The notes beneath the pieces were generated by a model. It had not been told where the DNA came from. It did no database searches and saw nothing but the letters and a program-made list of their open reading frames with translations. From Planctomycetota bacterium (GTDB lineage Bacteria > Planctomycetota > PUPC01 > JACPCR01): DNA of 44,688 bases. Position 1 is the first letter of the stretch. Every line of letters starts with the position of its first letter. This document shows positions 42,561 through 44,688 of the stretch, in pieces. The stretch is from contig JAQBXN010000067.1 in NCBI GenBank assembly GCA_027625095.1, forward strand, positions 1 through 44,688, in the 5' to 3' direction. Both the position numbers and the translations under genes were made by a program.

Positions 42561-43814
42561 TTATCCACGCTCCAGGATCACCAGGTGGATCTCTGTCTTA
42601 TCTTTGGGCGTGCAACCAACTCCCTTGTGACCGACAGTGTAGAGAACTGCGGGCGGGCCCTCGATGGGTGCCAGACCGGTCGACCGCTCCATGTTTGCCA
42701 ACCACTGCGGCGCTTCCGTGTTGGGAGTTGTGAGACGCTTACTCTTGAATGTTTCGCCCGCGTCGCTGGATGTCAGAAGGAGAACCTCGGTCGACGGATC
42801 TCCCCAACTCGCGCTGGATTCCTTTACGTCCAGACAACAGTAGAGCGTGCCGTGTCTGTCAAAGGCAATATTCCCTTCCTGTTCAGACCGCCAGCCGGGA
42901 AGAGTCCTGTCAATCTCCGGCCCAAGGTCGATCCTGCTCCAGGTGCCCGGACTCTCAAGCCTGAGAATTAAATCTGTACCGGATTTACTGGTGACAAGAA
43001 CATTCAGACGACCTTTCGCATCCAGAGCCGAGCTTTGTCCGCCGCGAAATACCTCGCCATCGTTTTCAATCAGAATTTCACAAGTGTCGATGGTCGCAGG
43101 GAGAGCGACCGCTCTTCCATCGGAATGCTTCCAACTCCGGCCGCCGTCGCTGGACATGAGGAATCCCTGGATTGGGCTTTCCGCCGGCTCACCGTGGTAC
43201 ATATGAAAGGTCAGGTAGAGCACGCCATCCCGACCGCAAAGGATGTTGGCCCCGTAATGCACGTAACCAGTAGGCGAAGGGGTCCTGGCTACCATGAGCG
43301 GATCTGACCATCCGCTGTCACCGCTCCGAGTCTGGTAAATAAGCTTGCAGGATTCACTTCGACCTGGCGGCGACCAGGCCCTGCTGACCAGGTGAAGAGT
43401 GTCGTCGGGACCGACAGCCAGACTGGGATACGTCGCATCCGGCGCAAACGGCGGCTCATCCGTCCACTGGGAAATATCGGCGGGCTGGAGGGTGCGGCGA
43501 TAGCGGAATGGCCGGTTGTGCGAACCGAGTACCGCATGAAGGTGTCCATCAGAAGTTGCAACAATTGCCGGCCCACAGTGATTGTCCTGCACTGCCGTCT
43601 GACCCAGCTCAAACGGTTCGGACAATTCACCCGAATCCAGGTCCAGCGAACAGACCATGCACTTGCCACCAGAATCGAGCCAGCTCGCAAAGACTGTTCG
43701 GCCGAGGGTCACGATTTTGTTCGACATGGAGTAGGCCGTCCCTCGCGTGGAGCCTTCAGTCGAAAGAATATGGTCAGATGAGACCCGCAGCTTCGATTCA
43801 GGCATGGTTAGCAT
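42561..43814 (-). CDS. BNR-repeat (sialidase-like) propeller protein
   Basis: 417 residues without signal peptide. Resembles the BNR_4 family: NKIVTLGRTVFASWLD, QDNHCGPAIVATSDGHLHAV, SDGGRSWKHSD and SSDAGETFKSK (Asp-box-like turns), and YGANILCGRDGVLYLTFHMY. Asp boxes mark a six-bladed propeller as in sialidases and ulvan or rhamnogalacturonan lyases. The catalytic Tyr/Glu/Arg set of sialidases is not recognisable, so it may be a lyase, a binding protein or another hydrolase. Start could be ATG 43814 or 43805. Confidence 0.72.
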   Translation of the reverse strand: MLTMPESKLRVSSDHILSTEGSTRGTAYSMSNKIVTLGRTVFASWLDSGGKCMVCSLDLDSGELSEPFELGQTAVQDNHCGPAIVATSDGHLHAVLGSHNRPFRYRRTLQPADISQWTDEPPFAPDATYPSLAVGPDDTLHLVSRAWSPPGRSESCKLIYQTRSGDSGWSDPLMVARTPSPTGYVHYGANILCGRDGVLYLTFHMYHGEPAESPIQGFLMSSDGGRSWKHSDGRAVALPATIDTCEILIENDGEVFRGGQSSALDAKGRLNVLVTSKSGTDLILRLESPGTWSRIDLGPEIDRTLPGWRSEQEGNIAFDRHGTLYCCLDVKESSASWGDPSTEVLLLTSSDAGETFKSKRLTTPNTEAPQWLANMERSTGLAPIEGPPAVLYTVGHKGVGCTPKDKTEIHLVILERG

Positions 43815-44186
43815 CCGGAAGTGAAAATTGGTGACTGTAGCTGGCCCGCATTTCTATCAGAATCCCGGGCCCGGTCACATGGCGTCCGATTGCCCGCTTT
43901 GAAAAGTGCATCGAAGAGATGGGACAATGCGGAATACCATTGCGCGGCTGGCCGAACCGTTCGGACGGCTGACCCTCGGCCGCCAGGGGGCGCTTTGCAA
44001 AACGAAATTTGAGGTAATGATCGCAATCGACACACCATAGCAAGTGGGGTGTGAATTGAATCAATGCTCCACGACTTTATCGAGACTGGCTTCCGAAGCT
44101 GACGTCCTGTCGTGTTGCACCAGAGGACTGCACCGGGCAATATCGGCGCTCGGCCTGACATGCGATCTCGGTCTTGAGAAATAAAG
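43815..44186. other. Divergent intergenic region
   Basis: 372 bp between the BNR gene (-) and the right-edge gene (+). Open frames on - overlap but have no family character. A 13-bp palindrome CCGAACCGTTCGG at 43952-43964 is noted but not assigned. Confidence 0.4.
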
Positions 44187-44688
44187 ATGGACGGCTTCAT
44201 CATCTGCCTGGCTATCTGCGCGTTAACTTCGGTCACAGTCATCCCCATTGTCAGCCTGGTAATTTTAGTCAGGAGTTCGCGACGCCAGGAACGAACGGAC
44301 CAGCAGATTTCCGGTTTACTGAAGAATCTTTCTCGGCAGCTTGACCTGATAAAACCTTCTTCCTCATCCGAAGCTTCGGTTCGCCCACGCCCGCAAGAAG
44401 AATCCGACCTGACGCCACTGACGGAATCGCATAAAGACATACCAGTGAAGCAACCGGCATCGGAGACGGTTTATCCGCTTCATGTCGCTGCTGAACCACA
44501 GGAAGGCGCCCCGGAAGAGGCCGGAGACTCTCAGGAAGATGCGGCAGACGCTAGCCCCTCTACCCCATTCGAATTTGATTCCCACTCCGCCAAACCGGAG
44601 GCCATATTCAGTGACCCCGAGCCCAGCGCGTCTGAGGCGGCACCTCAACCGTCTGACGTGCCTCCCCGCCAGCCGAATGCCTTTGAGG
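44187..44688 (+). CDS. Membrane-anchored protein, N-terminal part (3' end outside window)
   Basis: ATG at 44187, open to the right edge (167 codons visible). Residues 2-29 form one hydrophobic helix (DGFIICLAICALTSVTVIPI), followed by a basic segment SSRRQERTD, a short amphipathic helix (QQISGLLKNLSRQLDLIK) and a long acidic, proline- and serine-rich tail. The layout recalls the N-terminus of DUF2339 membrane proteins, which continue with many helices; this is a guess because only the start is visible. The ribosome binding site is weak. Confidence 0.55.
   Translation, partial: MDGFIICLAICALTSVTVIPIVSLVILVRSSRRQERTDQQISGLLKNLSRQLDLIKPSSSSEASVRPRPQEESDLTPLTESHKDIPVKQPASETVYPLHVAAEPQEGAPEEAGDSQEDAADASPSTPFEFDSHSAKPEAIFSDPEPSASEAAPQPSDVPPRQPNAFE

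Noticed and set aside
43952..43964. Palindrome CCGAACCGTTCGG
   Set aside because: Only 13 bp in GC-rich sequence, far from visible promoter elements; chance is likely.
43808..44440. Long open frame on - at the right edge
   Set aside because: It overlaps the start of the + gene and its product is Arg/Ser-rich shadow-like; no family features.

Overview
The window reads as a chromosomal segment of a Gram-negative-type bacterium of moderate GC content. No tRNA, rRNA, integrase, transposase or CRISPR array is visible. MurE carries the DNPR motif of meso-diaminopimelate-adding enzymes. Several gene types here are common in the Planctomycetota/Lentisphaerota/Hydrogenedentota part of the tree: a planctomycete-style prepilin, a PafA2-type ligase homologue, PhyH dioxygenases, BNR-repeat sialidase-like proteins, GH-like propellers, SGNH esterases and xylose-isomerase-like TIM barrels. 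That placement is inference; no marker in the window fixes the phylum.

Layout. Left edge (1-1915): the 3' end of a CFI-box protein on +, then on - a PTS EIIA/PtsN-like gene and a sugar-phosphate-isomerase-like gene. 2020-15738: a division and cell wall (dcw) cluster on -, transcribed mraZ, rsmH, ftsL, ftsI, murE, murF, ftsW, murG, murC, murB, ddl, ftsQ. It is driven by a recognisable promoter followed by five MraZ-type boxes. mraY, murD, ftsA and ftsZ are missing from their usual places. 16138-17400: a prepilin-like gene with two promoter candidates and a strong terminator. 17438-19109: a ClpX-like unfoldase without zinc domain and with an apparent second small domain. 19251-21902 (+): a TPR membrane protein, an MDR oxidoreductase, a CysO-like sulfur carrier and a Mec-like JAMM peptidase. 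21905-25125 (-): alaS and rnhA.

25130-30651 (-): a partner-switching operon in the order PAS/GAF histidine kinase, RsbV-like STAS, RsbW-like kinase, membrane-anchored GAF-SpoIIE phosphatase, two-STAS protein, running on into rnhA. Divergent from it lies a PafA/Dop-family ligase homologue whose catalytic fold is interrupted by a hydrophobic insertion with about three membrane segments. This is the most unusual gene in the window, and no Pup, UBact or proteasome gene accompanies it.

32949-43814: an accessory, catabolic-looking region with an M20 peptidase, a GH-like propeller with a CBM9-like end, a PhyH-type oxygenase, a sialate-O-acetylesterase/SGNH fusion, a secreted GDSL hydrolase, an amidohydrolase and a BNR propeller. 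Palindromic and hairpin elements lie between them. The right edge holds the start of a membrane-anchored protein with an acidic, proline-rich tail.

The dcw genes act together in peptidoglycan precursor synthesis and septation. The partner-switching genes probably form one phosphorylation circuit. The CysO and JAMM genes probably form a sulfur-transfer pair. The right-hand genes look like a set for handling modified carbohydrates.
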